A stretch of DNA of 64,000 nucleotides from Spirochaetaceae bacterium. GTDB taxonomy: Bacteria; Spirochaetota; Leptospiria; Leptospirales; Leptonemataceae. The notes under the pieces were generated by a model. That model saw only the letters and a list, made by a program, of their open reading frames with translations. It was not told where the DNA came from and did not search any database. Position numbers and translations under genes: made by a program. Of this stretch, positions 26,542 through 34,797 are shown one piece after another (position 1 is the stretch's first letter; every line of letters starts with the position of its first letter). The stretch is from NCBI GenBank assembly GCA_002730875.1, contig PCBI01000005.1:682001-746000 (forward strand). The letters are read 5' to 3'.

Positions 26542-27105
26542 TTATTTGTTTACGCGTTCCACGAAGGATAGGTCGCGAAGGTCTACTTTAATGATATCAC
26601 CTTGCTTGATGTGAATGGGAACGTTTACTTCGCCGCCGGTTTCTACGGTGACTCGCTTCTTGGCGGTTCCCTGAGTGTCTCCCTTTAGTCCTTCCTCCGC
26701 ATAGGTTACTTCCAGTTCTACGAAGTTAGGAGGCGACACCGATATAGGATTACCTTCATAGAAGTTCACCTCAAAAGGCATCTCTTCTTTGATGAAATCC
26801 AGCACGTCTTCCAGCATGTCTTTGGGAATGCTCACTTGCTCAAAATCATCCTGGTCCATAAATACAATCTGGTCGCCGTCTGCGTAGAGATACTGCATGT
26901 AGCGTTTTTCCAGGTCTACGTCCTCCACCGTTTCGGAGGATTTAAAGGTTCTTTCGAGGACCCGGGCTGTGGTTATGTTCTTGAGCTTCGTGCGTACGAA
27001 TGCGCTTCCTTTTCCGGGGTTCACGAACTGCGCAAATGTTACCGTGTAGAGCTCGTTATCAAGCTTGACCACGGTGCCCTTTTTAAGATTAATAGGGTCG
27101 ATCAT
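26542..27105 (-). CDS. efp: Elongation factor P
   Basis: A 187-aa translation factor that relieves stalling at polyproline stretches. The three domains are of usual length. The modification loop NPGKGSAFVRTKL carries Lys32, the residue that is beta-lysylated in EpmA/EpmB systems. The start codon overlaps that of the divergent aminomutase-like gene in the sequence CATG, so there is no intergenic space for a promoter; the promoter must lie inside the other gene. It leads a two-gene unit with the acyltransferase. Confidence 0.96.
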   Translation of the reverse strand: MIDPINLKKGTVVKLDNELYTVTFAQFVNPGKGSAFVRTKLKNITTARVLERTFKSSETVEDVDLEKRYMQYLYADGDQIVFMDQDDFEQVSIPKDMLEDVLDFIKEEMPFEVNFYEGNPISVSPPNFVELEVTYAEEGLKGDTQGTAKKRVTVETGGEVNVPIHIKQGDIIKVDLRDLSFVERVNK

Positions 27106-28243
27106 GCCGGGTACAGTTTTCGATCAACCCCCTACCGTCCAACAAAAATTGGACACCACCAGCTGGCAGTGGCAGATGCAAAATCGAGCCCGAAGCATGG
27201 AGGATTTATTCCAGCTACGACCCGAGCTCCGGGGTGGCGCTCTGGAAGTGGAGATCCGTTCACGGAGCGAAGCATTCCGGGCCGCTGCAGAACAGTTTCG
27301 ATTTGCCGTAACCCCGTACTACCTGAGCCTCGCTTCCGATAAGGAGCTATGCGGCATATGGAAACAAATCCTGCCCGATTTGCGTGAGAGCCGAGACGAG
27401 CTGTTTCATCGCCCGGATCCCCTGGCCGAAGAAGAGCATATGCCAGTGCCGGGGCTTACGCACCGTTATCCGGACCGGGCGCTCTGGTATCTGTCGCACA
27501 ATTGTGCTGTATACTGTCGTTTTTGTATGCGAAAGAGGAAGGTAAGTCGCGGCGAGTCTACCCCGGGCGAGCAGGACCGGCAGCGCGCTCTGGATTACAT
27601 CCGGTCCCATCCCGAGATTCATGAAGTGATCCTTTCCGGGGGCGATCCGCTCAGCCAATCGGATGAAGTGCTGGGTTACTGTCTCGAACAACTCCGTTCT
27701 ATTGAGCATCTGGCCAGTCTGCGAATCCATACCAGGATGCCGGTTACCTGTCCGCAAAGAATCACATCCGAATTCTGCTCTGCTCTGGAAAAGTGGGGAC
27801 CGATCACGGTCATCACCCATTTCAATCATCCCGCCGAACTGAGCCCCCTGGCATTGGACGCGGCCGAGCGATTGCGAAAGACGGGCTGCGTACTGTTAAA
27901 CCAGTCCGTGCTTCTGGCCGGGGTCAACGATTCTGTGGAAGTACAGAAGAGTCTGAATCTGGGCCTGCTGAAGGCGGGAATCAAACCTTACTATTTGCAT
28001 CAGTGCGACGAGGTCCAGGGAGTGTCGCATTTTCGCGTTAACCTGGAAGAGGGCCTCAATCTGGCGAAAGCCATTCGCGGACGCATACCGGGCCCGGCCA
28101 TCCCGCAATACGTCATCGATCTTCCCGGAGGAGGCGGAAAGGTTCCGGTCGATAGTTCCTATTTCTTGAACCGGGATTTTCATCGCCCTGTATTCGAAAA
28201 TTATGCGGGTCTCAGGTTCTATCCCGTAGGGGATCGGTCTTGA
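27104..28243 (+). CDS. Radical SAM lysine 2,3-aminomutase family protein (KamA/EpmB)
   Basis: A 379-aa radical SAM enzyme that uses PLP. The cluster motif CAVYCRFC supplies Cys134, Cys138 and Cys141. The PLP lysine is Lys346 in PGGGGK, and the substrate-binding QCD and GVND segments are present. KamA makes beta-lysine from lysine; EpmB does so for EF-P modification. The PGGGGK and THFNHP segments are more KamA-like, and the compact length is closer to EpmB. The position next to efp favours a role in EF-P lysylation. Its stop overlaps the following ispD start in TTGA. Confidence 0.9.
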   Translation: MPGTVFDQPPTVQQKLDTTSWQWQMQNRARSMEDLFQLRPELRGGALEVEIRSRSEAFRAAAEQFRFAVTPYYLSLASDKELCGIWKQILPDLRESRDELFHRPDPLAEEEHMPVPGLTHRYPDRALWYLSHNCAVYCRFCMRKRKVSRGESTPGEQDRQRALDYIRSHPEIHEVILSGGDPLSQSDEVLGYCLEQLRSIEHLASLRIHTRMPVTCPQRITSEFCSALEKWGPITVITHFNHPAELSPLALDAAERLRKTGCVLLNQSVLLAGVNDSVEVQKSLNLGLLKAGIKPYYLHQCDEVQGVSHFRVNLEEGLNLAKAIRGRIPGPAIPQYVIDLPGGGGKVPVDSSYFLNRDFHRPVFENYAGLRFYPVGDRS

Positions 28244-28935
28244 TCCATTTCATAATACTCACCGGCGGCACTGGAAGTCGCATGAAATCCGATGTTCCAA
28301 AGCAGTTCTTGACGCTTCGCGAACGGCCGGTATTGGAATATAGCGTTCGGTGTTTCTGTGAATTGCCTGACAGTATTCGTGGAGGCCTGGTGCTGGTTTC
28401 GCATCCGGACTATCTGGACAGGTCGGCGGCCATCTGCGAGCTCTATCGGGAGAAGCTACGCTTTCTGGAAATCGTAGCCGGCGGCGAAACCAGGCACGAT
28501 TCGAGCAAGAACGGTTTGGCGGCTCTCCATGACCGGATCGGCGAAGACGATACGATCATGATCCATGATGGGGCCCGACCGTTGATTACGGTTCGTGAGG
28601 TAGAAGACCTCTATTACGCTTTGATTGAGCAGAGTAAGGCAGGATGCGCTACGTTGGCCGCCGGCGCCACCGAAACAATAGCCATCGTAGATCCAGATGA
28701 CCGTTCCATCCAGGAAGTACCGGATCGCTCCACGCTGTTTGCGATCAAGACACCACAGGCGATCAAGGCGCAATATGTGGGCCGGTTTCTAGAAAGCAAA
28801 AAGAATCATTATACAGATTTAATCTCATGGGCAATGGATGCCGGTATTCCTTCTTTGTTTGCCGAGGCTTCCGAACACAACATCAAGCTCACCCATCCGG
28901 GGGATCTACCTGTTCTGGAATCTCTTTTGAAATAA
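28240..28935 (+). CDS. ispD: 2-C-methyl-D-erythritol 4-phosphate cytidylyltransferase (IspD-like)
   Basis: A 231-aa cytidylyltransferase for the MEP isoprenoid route (MEP + CTP to CDP-ME). The nucleotide motif TGGTGSRM and PKQFLTL are at the N-terminus, and DGARPLIT and KTPQAI follow. Related CDP-ribitol enzymes share these motifs, so that is the alternative. The start is TTG 28240, coupled to the upstream gene by a 4-base overlap, with AGGGGAT about 8 bases before. Relatives of the group normally have a similar length (230-240 aa). Confidence 0.88.
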   Translation: MIHFIILTGGTGSRMKSDVPKQFLTLRERPVLEYSVRCFCELPDSIRGGLVLVSHPDYLDRSAAICELYREKLRFLEIVAGGETRHDSSKNGLAALHDRIGEDDTIMIHDGARPLITVREVEDLYYALIEQSKAGCATLAAGATETIAIVDPDDRSIQEVPDRSTLFAIKTPQAIKAQYVGRFLESKKNHYTDLISWAMDAGIPSLFAEASEHNIKLTHPGDLPVLESLLK

Positions 28936-28937
28936 TA

Positions 28938-29495
28938 ATGCTAGAAAGGCTGTTCATCGCGCTAACGCTTCCTGAAGACACGATCCAATCGCTGGAGAGT
29001 CTACAAACGGGCCTACCAGACATCCGTTGGACGCCCGGGGAACAGATGCACATTACGTTGAAATTTCTGGGCGACATGGACGAGCCCACCTTCGAAGAAA
29101 TAGCGGATGCAATGCCAGACTTGGAACCCGAATTACCTCCGCTGCGGATTCGAGGAGTGGGCCAGTTTTCTCATAAAAAATGGGCCCCGGTACTGTGGGC
29201 CGGGTTGGAACCAGACGAGCCATTGATCGAGTTGAATAGAAACGTGGAAAGCCTGACAAATCTGCGCGGCATTGCCAGGGAAAAGCGCGCCTACTTGCCG
29301 CACATTACCCTGGGGCGGCTGAAGAAGGCGCATCCCCGCCGGCTTCAGGAATACCTGGAAATGCATCATGAGTTTCAGAGCGGAGATTTCCACTGCCCGG
29401 AATTGGTTCTTTTTTCCAGCCGCTTAAGCCCCGGGGGAGCCATTCACCGTCCTCTGGCGCGCGTGGATGTGCGGGGATCGGACCGGCATGCCTGA
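28938..29495 (+). CDS. thpR: RNA 2',3'-cyclic phosphodiesterase (2H superfamily)
   Basis: A 185-aa member of the LigT/ThpR 2H phosphoesterase family. The two catalytic motifs are HIT at 38-40 (in HITLKFLG) and HIT at 122-124 (in PHITLGRL). The enzyme opens 2',3'-cyclic phosphates on RNA ends; the physiological use in bacteria is unclear. It starts 2 bases after the ispD stop and is probably in the same operon as the aminomutase. Confidence 0.92.
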   Translation: MLERLFIALTLPEDTIQSLESLQTGLPDIRWTPGEQMHITLKFLGDMDEPTFEEIADAMPDLEPELPPLRIRGVGQFSHKKWAPVLWAGLEPDEPLIELNRNVESLTNLRGIAREKRAYLPHITLGRLKKAHPRRLQEYLEMHHEFQSGDFHCPELVLFSSRLSPGGAIHRPLARVDVRGSDRHA

Positions 29496-29605
29496 GCGGC
29501 GCTCGGAATTCTGTTTGCCTGATGGCGGCCTCGGGGGCGCTATTCGGTAAGGCACCATTAATCCCGGAGACGGATTTTTGCGCCGACCCGGACTCACTAT
29601 ATATC

Positions 29606-32017
29606 ATGGAATCAATCGTCCAATACAGTGGAATGCAAGAGCAATCCCCCACATCCATTCTGCTCGTTGAAGACGACCGGGTCGTGGCCCTGGACATTCG
29701 GAAGAAACTCCAGTCCCTGGGGTATGTGGTCATTGGAGTTAGCGAATCCGGGGACAAAGCCCTCGAGGTTATGCGTGCGGGCCGGCCCGATCTGGTGGTC
29801 ATGGATGTGCGCCTGCGTGGGGAGATGGACGGCATTGATACGGCTCTAATCATACAAAAAGATTTCGGCGTACCGGTGGTCTATATCACCGGTCATGCAG
29901 ATCCGGGAACTCTAACCCGAATCCGGGAAAGTCAGCCATTTGGATTTCTGCTGAAGCCTTTTGGCGATAGGGAACTGGATACTGTTATTCAGATCGCTTT
30001 GAATCGACACAGTCTGGAACAGGATCTGTCCGCCAGCGAATTCAGGAACCGATTACTCTTTGAGCTGGCGTCGGATGGAATACTGATTGCGGACCAAAAC
30101 GGAGTGGTTCAACGAGTAAACGGCCGCATTTCGGATCTTACCGGGATGGCGAAAACGGATTTATTGGGGAAATTCTTCTGGGAGCCGTTTGAGGTGGATA
30201 CCGACTCCATCGCGGTGGATCGCGGCAAAGTAAGATTCGTGGAGACCCGCCATGTTCCTCCTTTCGGCCCGCCTACGCCGGTAGAGCTTTCCATCTCGGT
30301 TCTGCCTGGCGGGATGATTCAGGTTCTGGTGCGGGATCTCCGAAATCAGAAGAAGGGTCAGGAGCAAATGCAGCTCTTTGCCCGGGTATTCGATAGCATT
30401 GTGGAAGGTGTCTTCGTGGCTGATCGTCAGCGCAGACTGGTCACCGGCAACCGCGCCTTTATGGCAACCACTGGCTACAATGCGGATGATCTGGAAGGTA
30501 AGAACGTATCCCTGTTTCGCTCGTCGGTGCATCCCCGAGAATTCTATGTGTCGCTCTGGAGGGATCTGGAGTTTCACGGCAAATGGGAAGGCGAAATCAC
30601 AATTCGAAAAAAGAGCGGCGAAGAAGAAGAGCAATGGGCTTCCCTGTCGGCTATCCGCGACGAAGAAGGACATCTTTCGCACTTCGTGGGCATTTTCATC
30701 GATCTTAGCGAGCGCAAGCGGTACGAAGACCGCCTGTACTATCTGGCGCACCACGATTCGCTGACAGATCTACCGAATCGTACATTGTTTGGTCAGCGCC
30801 TGGACCGGGCCCTTAATCGCGCCCAGCGCACCGGTCAGCGGTTTGCGGTTCTCTTTCTGGATCTGGATCGCTTCAAGAGCATAAACGACAACTATGGCCA
30901 CGAGTCCGGGGACCGATTGCTTGTGGAGACCGCCGATCGACTTCGAAGAACGCTACGAAAAGGCGACACGGTTTCCAGGTTTGGCGGCGACGAATTCAAT
31001 ATCCTGGTCGAAGACATCCGCGAATTGGAAGACGTCACCGTAGTTGCAGACAAGGTCATAAAGTCAATGGAAGAGCCGGTATCCATAGCCGGGAAATATC
31101 ATCAAATCTCGCCCAGTATTGGTATTTCCATCTATCCGGAGGATGGACTTACGGCCGACGAGTTGCTTCGCACCGCGGACCGTAGCATGTATCGCGCCAA
31201 AGGGGACGGAGGCTTCAGATACCGCTTTGCCAGCAAGCAATTGAATCTGCGTTCGCTGGAAAGGGAACTGCTTTATTCGGGTCTCGAACTGGGTTTGGAA
31301 CGGGAACAGTTTCTGGTGCGGTACAGTCCGATTCTCTCGGTGAGTCGCAATGGATGCGTAGCCGTTCAGGTAGGGCTTTATTGGGATCACCCCGATCTGG
31401 GAATGCTTTCGTCCAGTCGCTTCCAGAAGGTCCTGGATGAGTCACCGGTGGCGGAGACGTTCAACCAGTATACAATGACCCGCCTGCTTCTGGATCTGCA
31501 ATCCTGGGCTCAGAGCGGCAGGGTGATTCCTCCCGCGCTGTTGTCTGCGTCATCTGCTTGCCTTCAACCGGAGGCGATGATGGAGATACTGGAGACAAAG
31601 GACCTGGAAGAGCATTATCTGCAAAATGTAGCTATGGAGATGGAAGAAAGGGGCCTGCGGGAACTTGTGGATGCACACCCGCATTGCCTGGAACTTCTGG
31701 AACGGAAAGGCATGAAGCTGGCTGTGCGGGATCCCGGCACTGGCTATCTCAGTCTTCAGGAGTTGAATCGACTGCCGCTGGTAATGCTGAAGGCAGGTTC
31801 TGAAAGGGTGCACCGAATGGAGGAGAATCCCCTGGAGCGCTCCGTCTTTCAAATCAATGTGGGCATGGCTCATACCCTGAAGGTACCGCTGGTGGCCGAA
31901 GGCGTTCACTCCGCGCCCATGCTGCAGCTTCTATCTGAGCTGGAATGTGATGCCTATCAGGGTTCACTGTGTGGGCCGCCCCTGAACGCTTCCGATTTTG
32001 CGGACCAGTATTTGTAA
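29606..32017 (+). CDS. Response regulator-PAS-GGDEF protein with degenerate EAL domain
   Basis: An 803-aa signalling protein. An N-terminal receiver domain (about 17-130) has the phospho-acceptor Asp67 in VVMDVRL. Two PAS regions follow (about 150-260 and 265-385). The GGDEF domain keeps GGDEF (460-464) and an RxxD inhibitory site five residues earlier (RKGD), so it should make c-di-GMP. The C-terminal EAL-like domain has VGL where active enzymes have EAL and EGVHS in place of EGVET, so phosphodiesterase activity is unlikely. The frame begins upstream at 29522, but ATG 29606 or 29633 is more plausible. No kinase gene is adjacent. Confidence 0.93.
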   Translation: MESIVQYSGMQEQSPTSILLVEDDRVVALDIRKKLQSLGYVVIGVSESGDKALEVMRAGRPDLVVMDVRLRGEMDGIDTALIIQKDFGVPVVYITGHADPGTLTRIRESQPFGFLLKPFGDRELDTVIQIALNRHSLEQDLSASEFRNRLLFELASDGILIADQNGVVQRVNGRISDLTGMAKTDLLGKFFWEPFEVDTDSIAVDRGKVRFVETRHVPPFGPPTPVELSISVLPGGMIQVLVRDLRNQKKGQEQMQLFARVFDSIVEGVFVADRQRRLVTGNRAFMATTGYNADDLEGKNVSLFRSSVHPREFYVSLWRDLEFHGKWEGEITIRKKSGEEEEQWASLSAIRDEEGHLSHFVGIFIDLSERKRYEDRLYYLAHHDSLTDLPNRTLFGQRLDRALNRAQRTGQRFAVLFLDLDRFKSINDNYGHESGDRLLVETADRLRRTLRKGDTVSRFGGDEFNILVEDIRELEDVTVVADKVIKSMEEPVSIAGKYHQISPSIGISIYPEDGLTADELLRTADRSMYRAKGDGGFRYRFASKQLNLRSLERELLYSGLELGLEREQFLVRYSPILSVSRNGCVAVQVGLYWDHPDLGMLSSSRFQKVLDESPVAETFNQYTMTRLLLDLQSWAQSGRVIPPALLSASSACLQPEAMMEILETKDLEEHYLQNVAMEMEERGLRELVDAHPHCLELLERKGMKLAVRDPGTGYLSLQELNRLPLVMLKAGSERVHRMEENPLERSVFQINVGMAHTLKVPLVAEGVHSAPMLQLLSELECDAYQGSLCGPPLNASDFADQYL

Positions 32018-32050
32018 TCTCTTGCCAGGGCGAAGCGCGCAAACACGGCA

Positions 32051-32091
32051 TCGACAGCAATCACCCCTGATCTGCTGTCGAAGGGGCAGCA
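32051..32091 (+). promoter_or_regulatory. Two overlapping alternative hairpins before the peroxiredoxin gene
   Basis: A perfect 9-bp inverted repeat (TCGACAGCA at 32051-32059 and TGCTGTCGA at 32073-32081) competes with a second stem in which TGCTGTC (32073-32079) pairs with GGCAGCA (32085-32091, one G-U pair). There is no T-tract. It could be a regulatory switch or an operator. Confidence 0.45.
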
Positions 32092-32147
32092 AGCCAGCAA
32101 AATAGAAAAGACTTGAAGTGACATCGGGCGCAGGGCTCCCTTCCAAC

Positions 32148-32612
32148 ATGTCCCTATCAACAGGCGAAAAAGCCCCCGATTTCCAGTTACCGGCGGATGA
32201 TGGCTCTCAATTCCAGCTGTCCGGCATTAAAGAGCCGCTACTATTGGTTTTCTATCCCGGGGATGATACCCCGGTCTGCACCGCTCAACTGTGCGACTAC
32301 AGGGACAACATATCGGCCTTTCAGGGGCTGGGAGTCCAGGTCTACGGAATCAGCAAAGACGATGCGAAATCCCACCAGGCCTTCAAAGAAAAGCATAAGC
32401 TTCCTTTTACTCTTCTCACGGATTCGGATTGCAGCGTAGCCGAAAAGTTTGGCGCAAAGGGTCTTATGGGCGGAATGAAGCGAGGGGTCGTTCTTCTGGG
32501 GGCGGACAAAACCGTCCTTTATTCCCATATCGAAACGGTGGCGCTGTTCAAGAGAAGCGCCGAGGAACTCCAGGAAGTGCTGGGGGAGCTGAAGAAAGAA
32601 GGTCGCCTGTAA
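32148..32612 (+). CDS. Peroxiredoxin (PrxQ/BCP type)
   Basis: A 154-aa thiol peroxidase that removes hydrogen and organic peroxides. The segment FYPGDDTPVCTAQLCDYRD contains the peroxidatic Cys44 and, five residues on, Cys49 as the resolving cysteine, the arrangement of atypical 2-Cys PrxQ enzymes. The ATG at 32148 is preferred to a frame start 30 bases earlier. The stop shares a base with the start of ribF (TAATG), so the two are translationally coupled. Confidence 0.93.
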   Translation: MSLSTGEKAPDFQLPADDGSQFQLSGIKEPLLLVFYPGDDTPVCTAQLCDYRDNISAFQGLGVQVYGISKDDAKSHQAFKEKHKLPFTLLTDSDCSVAEKFGAKGLMGGMKRGVVLLGADKTVLYSHIETVALFKRSAEELQEVLGELKKEGRL

Positions 32613-33559
32613 TGCACATTGTGAAGGATCTGGAAGGCTTCCTTCCGTTCTGGGAAAGGGCCAGCCTGACGCTGGGTGTATTCGACGGGATGCATCGCGG
32701 CCACCAGAAGATCATTCAAAGAGTGCAAAAGCGGAGCAAAGGAGCCAGGCATGCCCGGGTTCTGGTGACATACCATCCGCATCCAGACATTGTGCTGGGA
32801 AAAAGGGAATCGGTCCGGGGCGCCGAACTATTCACGTACGAAGAAAAGCTGGCCCTGTTCCAGAAATTCTCCCTGGACGTAGTGGTTTTTCTGCCGTTTA
32901 CGAAGGAATTGGCCAAGATGACCGCCCTGCGCTATCTGCGGGAAATCCTTCTGGGTAAACTACGCGCAAAGAGCATTGTGATTGGCTACGATCAGTGCTT
33001 CGGCCGCGGCCGCAAAGGCGACTATGAATTCCTCAAGCTGATGACCAGGAAGTACGATTTCCAGGTGGATCGGATTGAGGCCGTAAAGAGCAAAGGCGAG
33101 ATCATTTCCACTTCCCGAATCCGCGGGGAAATAAAGAAGGGCAACGTTACCGAGGCGAATCGTCTTCTGGGACACGATTATTTCCTCACCGGAACCGTGG
33201 TTCGCGGCTTCCAGCGCGGGCAAACCATTGGATTCCCCACGGCTAACCTGGATGTGGCAGAAACGAAGCTCCTCCCCGCCGAGGGCGTCTACGGAGTAAT
33301 CTGTGAATGGGGCGGCCAACATTACCGGGCCATGGTCAATATCGGAAAAAACCCGACGTTCCAGAACGAGCAAATGACCATCGAGGCCAATCTATTGGGC
33401 TTTCAGGGCGATCTTTACGGGGAAACTTTGCGCTTGTACTTCTTGCATCGCCTTCGAGATGAAATGAGTTTCGGCTCCGTTGAAGAGTTGAAGCAGCAAC
33501 TGCAAAAGGATCAGAAGTCCACTGAGCGCATGAGCGTACCAAAGTACTATACCCTCTAG
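32612..33559 (+). CDS. ribF: Bifunctional riboflavin kinase/FAD synthetase
   Basis: A 315-aa enzyme that makes FMN and then FAD from riboflavin. The N-terminal adenylyltransferase has LGVFDGMHRGHQ (HxGH) and later the SRIRGEI motif. The C-terminal kinase has GQTIGFPTANL and VYGVIC. Length is normal (about 310 aa). The ATG overlaps the peroxiredoxin stop by one base. Flavin supply and peroxide defence in one unit is sensible but not specific evidence of joint function. Confidence 0.94.
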   Translation: MHIVKDLEGFLPFWERASLTLGVFDGMHRGHQKIIQRVQKRSKGARHARVLVTYHPHPDIVLGKRESVRGAELFTYEEKLALFQKFSLDVVVFLPFTKELAKMTALRYLREILLGKLRAKSIVIGYDQCFGRGRKGDYEFLKLMTRKYDFQVDRIEAVKSKGEIISTSRIRGEIKKGNVTEANRLLGHDYFLTGTVVRGFQRGQTIGFPTANLDVAETKLLPAEGVYGVICEWGGQHYRAMVNIGKNPTFQNEQMTIEANLLGFQGDLYGETLRLYFLHRLRDEMSFGSVEELKQQLQKDQKSTERMSVPKYYTL

Positions 33560-33615
33560 CATACTACTTTTCACACTTTTTTCGCCAAATCCTGACAGTC
33601 CGTAGCAAAAAAATC

Positions 33616-33645
33616 TTGATTCAATCTGACCCTGACGCCAATATT
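33616..33645 (+). promoter_or_regulatory. Putative promoter of the lipase gene
   Basis: TTGATT at 33616-33621 and AATATT at 33640-33645 are separated by 18 bases, upstream of the lipase ATG at 33740. Confidence 0.45.
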
Positions 33646-33679
33646 GGAGTACGTCTCCGGGCGTAAAAAAACAAAAACA

Positions 33680-33705
33680 GCCACTAATCCCGACGGCTTA
33701 GTGGC
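33680..33705 (+). promoter_or_regulatory. Perfect 8-bp hairpin in the lipase leader
   Basis: GCCACTAA (33680-33687) pairs with TTAGTGGC (33698-33705), loop 10 bases, 35 bases before the lipase ATG. An AGGAGGAG ribosome site lies at 33727-33734, outside the stem. It may stabilise the mRNA 5' end. There is no T-tract after it on the plus strand. Confidence 0.55.
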
Positions 33706-33739
33706 ATAAATTGGGTGAAAACCCAGGAGGAGTGTTTAT

Positions 33740-34672
33740 ATGAAGAAGCTGGCGTTTAAGCTAGCCTGTTTTGCTGTGCTCTCGCTCGTTCCAGCTGGCC
33801 TAATGGCCGGTGGAGGATCGTCGTCGAAGCCTCTGGCAGGAAGCTATCCAATCGTACTATCCCACGGTCTATTCGGATGGGGGGATTCTGACGGATCCGG
33901 TGTCATCAGCATTGTAGAGTACTGGGGAGGTATGGACGATTACCTTCGCAGCCAGGGCGTAGCTGTATACGCACCTACTAAAACCGCTACTCAATCCAAC
34001 GAGTATCGCGCGCAAGAACTGAAAAATAAGCTTAACTACTGGATGGCCGCTAACGGTTATTCCAAGGTTCATATTCTGGGGCATTCCCAGGGTGGTCTGG
34101 ACAGCCGCTACATGGTTTCTAACCTGGGCATGGCTTCCAAAGTATCTTCACTGACTACTCTGAACACCCCGCACCGTGGTAGCCCCATCGCGGATATCAC
34201 TAACGCTGTAATTCCCAGCTGGCTCAAGCCGAGTGTAGGCGCGGTTCTGGGTGTCCTGACTCAGATCATTTACGGCGGCGGCGAGCAAGATGCCCTGCAG
34301 GCTCTCGCTTCTCTCACCGGCAATGGCCTGGCTGTCTTTAACAGCTATACTCCTAACCGATCCGGAGTAGATTACTTCTCCTACGGTTCAAACATGACCA
34401 TCACTGACATTGTTCAGCATCCTCTGATGGGTATTCTGCACCCTATCTGCGGACTGGGCGGAACCTTCAACGGTCAGGGATTCAAAAACGACGGACTGGT
34501 TCCAGATTCGTCCCAGAAGTGGGGAACCTGGAAAGGTGGACCAAGCTATAGCTGGTACGTAACCGGTGTTGACCACCTGCAGGCATCCAACACTCTCTAC
34601 AGTGGCCAGCTGTGGTACGATGTGGAAGCCTACTATTTGAAAATGGCTCAAAACGCCAAGAATAGCCAGTAA
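33740..34672 (+). CDS. Secreted lipase, Pseudomonas family I type
   Basis: A 310-aa alpha/beta hydrolase exported by a signal peptide (about 1-23, ending GLMAGG). The nucleophile motif GHSQG is at 114-118 (Ser116), the oxyanion segment SHGLFGWGD is at 41-49, and the Asp and His of the triad are expected in NDGLVPD and GVDHLQ. Such lipases need a dedicated foldase and the type II route; the next gene is that foldase-like protein. The ribosome site is unusually strong. Substrate is likely triacylglycerol of long chains. Confidence 0.93.
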   Translation: MKKLAFKLACFAVLSLVPAGLMAGGGSSSKPLAGSYPIVLSHGLFGWGDSDGSGVISIVEYWGGMDDYLRSQGVAVYAPTKTATQSNEYRAQELKNKLNYWMAANGYSKVHILGHSQGGLDSRYMVSNLGMASKVSSLTTLNTPHRGSPIADITNAVIPSWLKPSVGAVLGVLTQIIYGGGEQDALQALASLTGNGLAVFNSYTPNRSGVDYFSYGSNMTITDIVQHPLMGILHPICGLGGTFNGQGFKNDGLVPDSSQKWGTWKGGPSYSWYVTGVDHLQASNTLYSGQLWYDVEAYYLKMAQNAKNSQ

Positions 34673-34690
34673 AGGTCAACGGTTAGAGCG

Positions 34691-34726
34691 AAGCCGAGCC
34701 GCCCCAGTTGCGGTTCGGCTTTTTTA
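34691..34726 (+). terminator. Intrinsic terminator between lipase and foldase
   Basis: A 12-bp stem with one G-U pair (34691-34702 and 34710-34721) and a 7-base loop is followed by six T residues. It lies 18 bases after the lipase stop and 72 bases before the foldase ATG. It should lower transcription of the downstream gene. Confidence 0.85.
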
Positions 34727-34797
34727 TTTCCCGCCTTGACCGCTTCTGTCCAGGCTGTTATCTATCTGAATCTCTTATCCTTCGAAGCAGAATCTCT

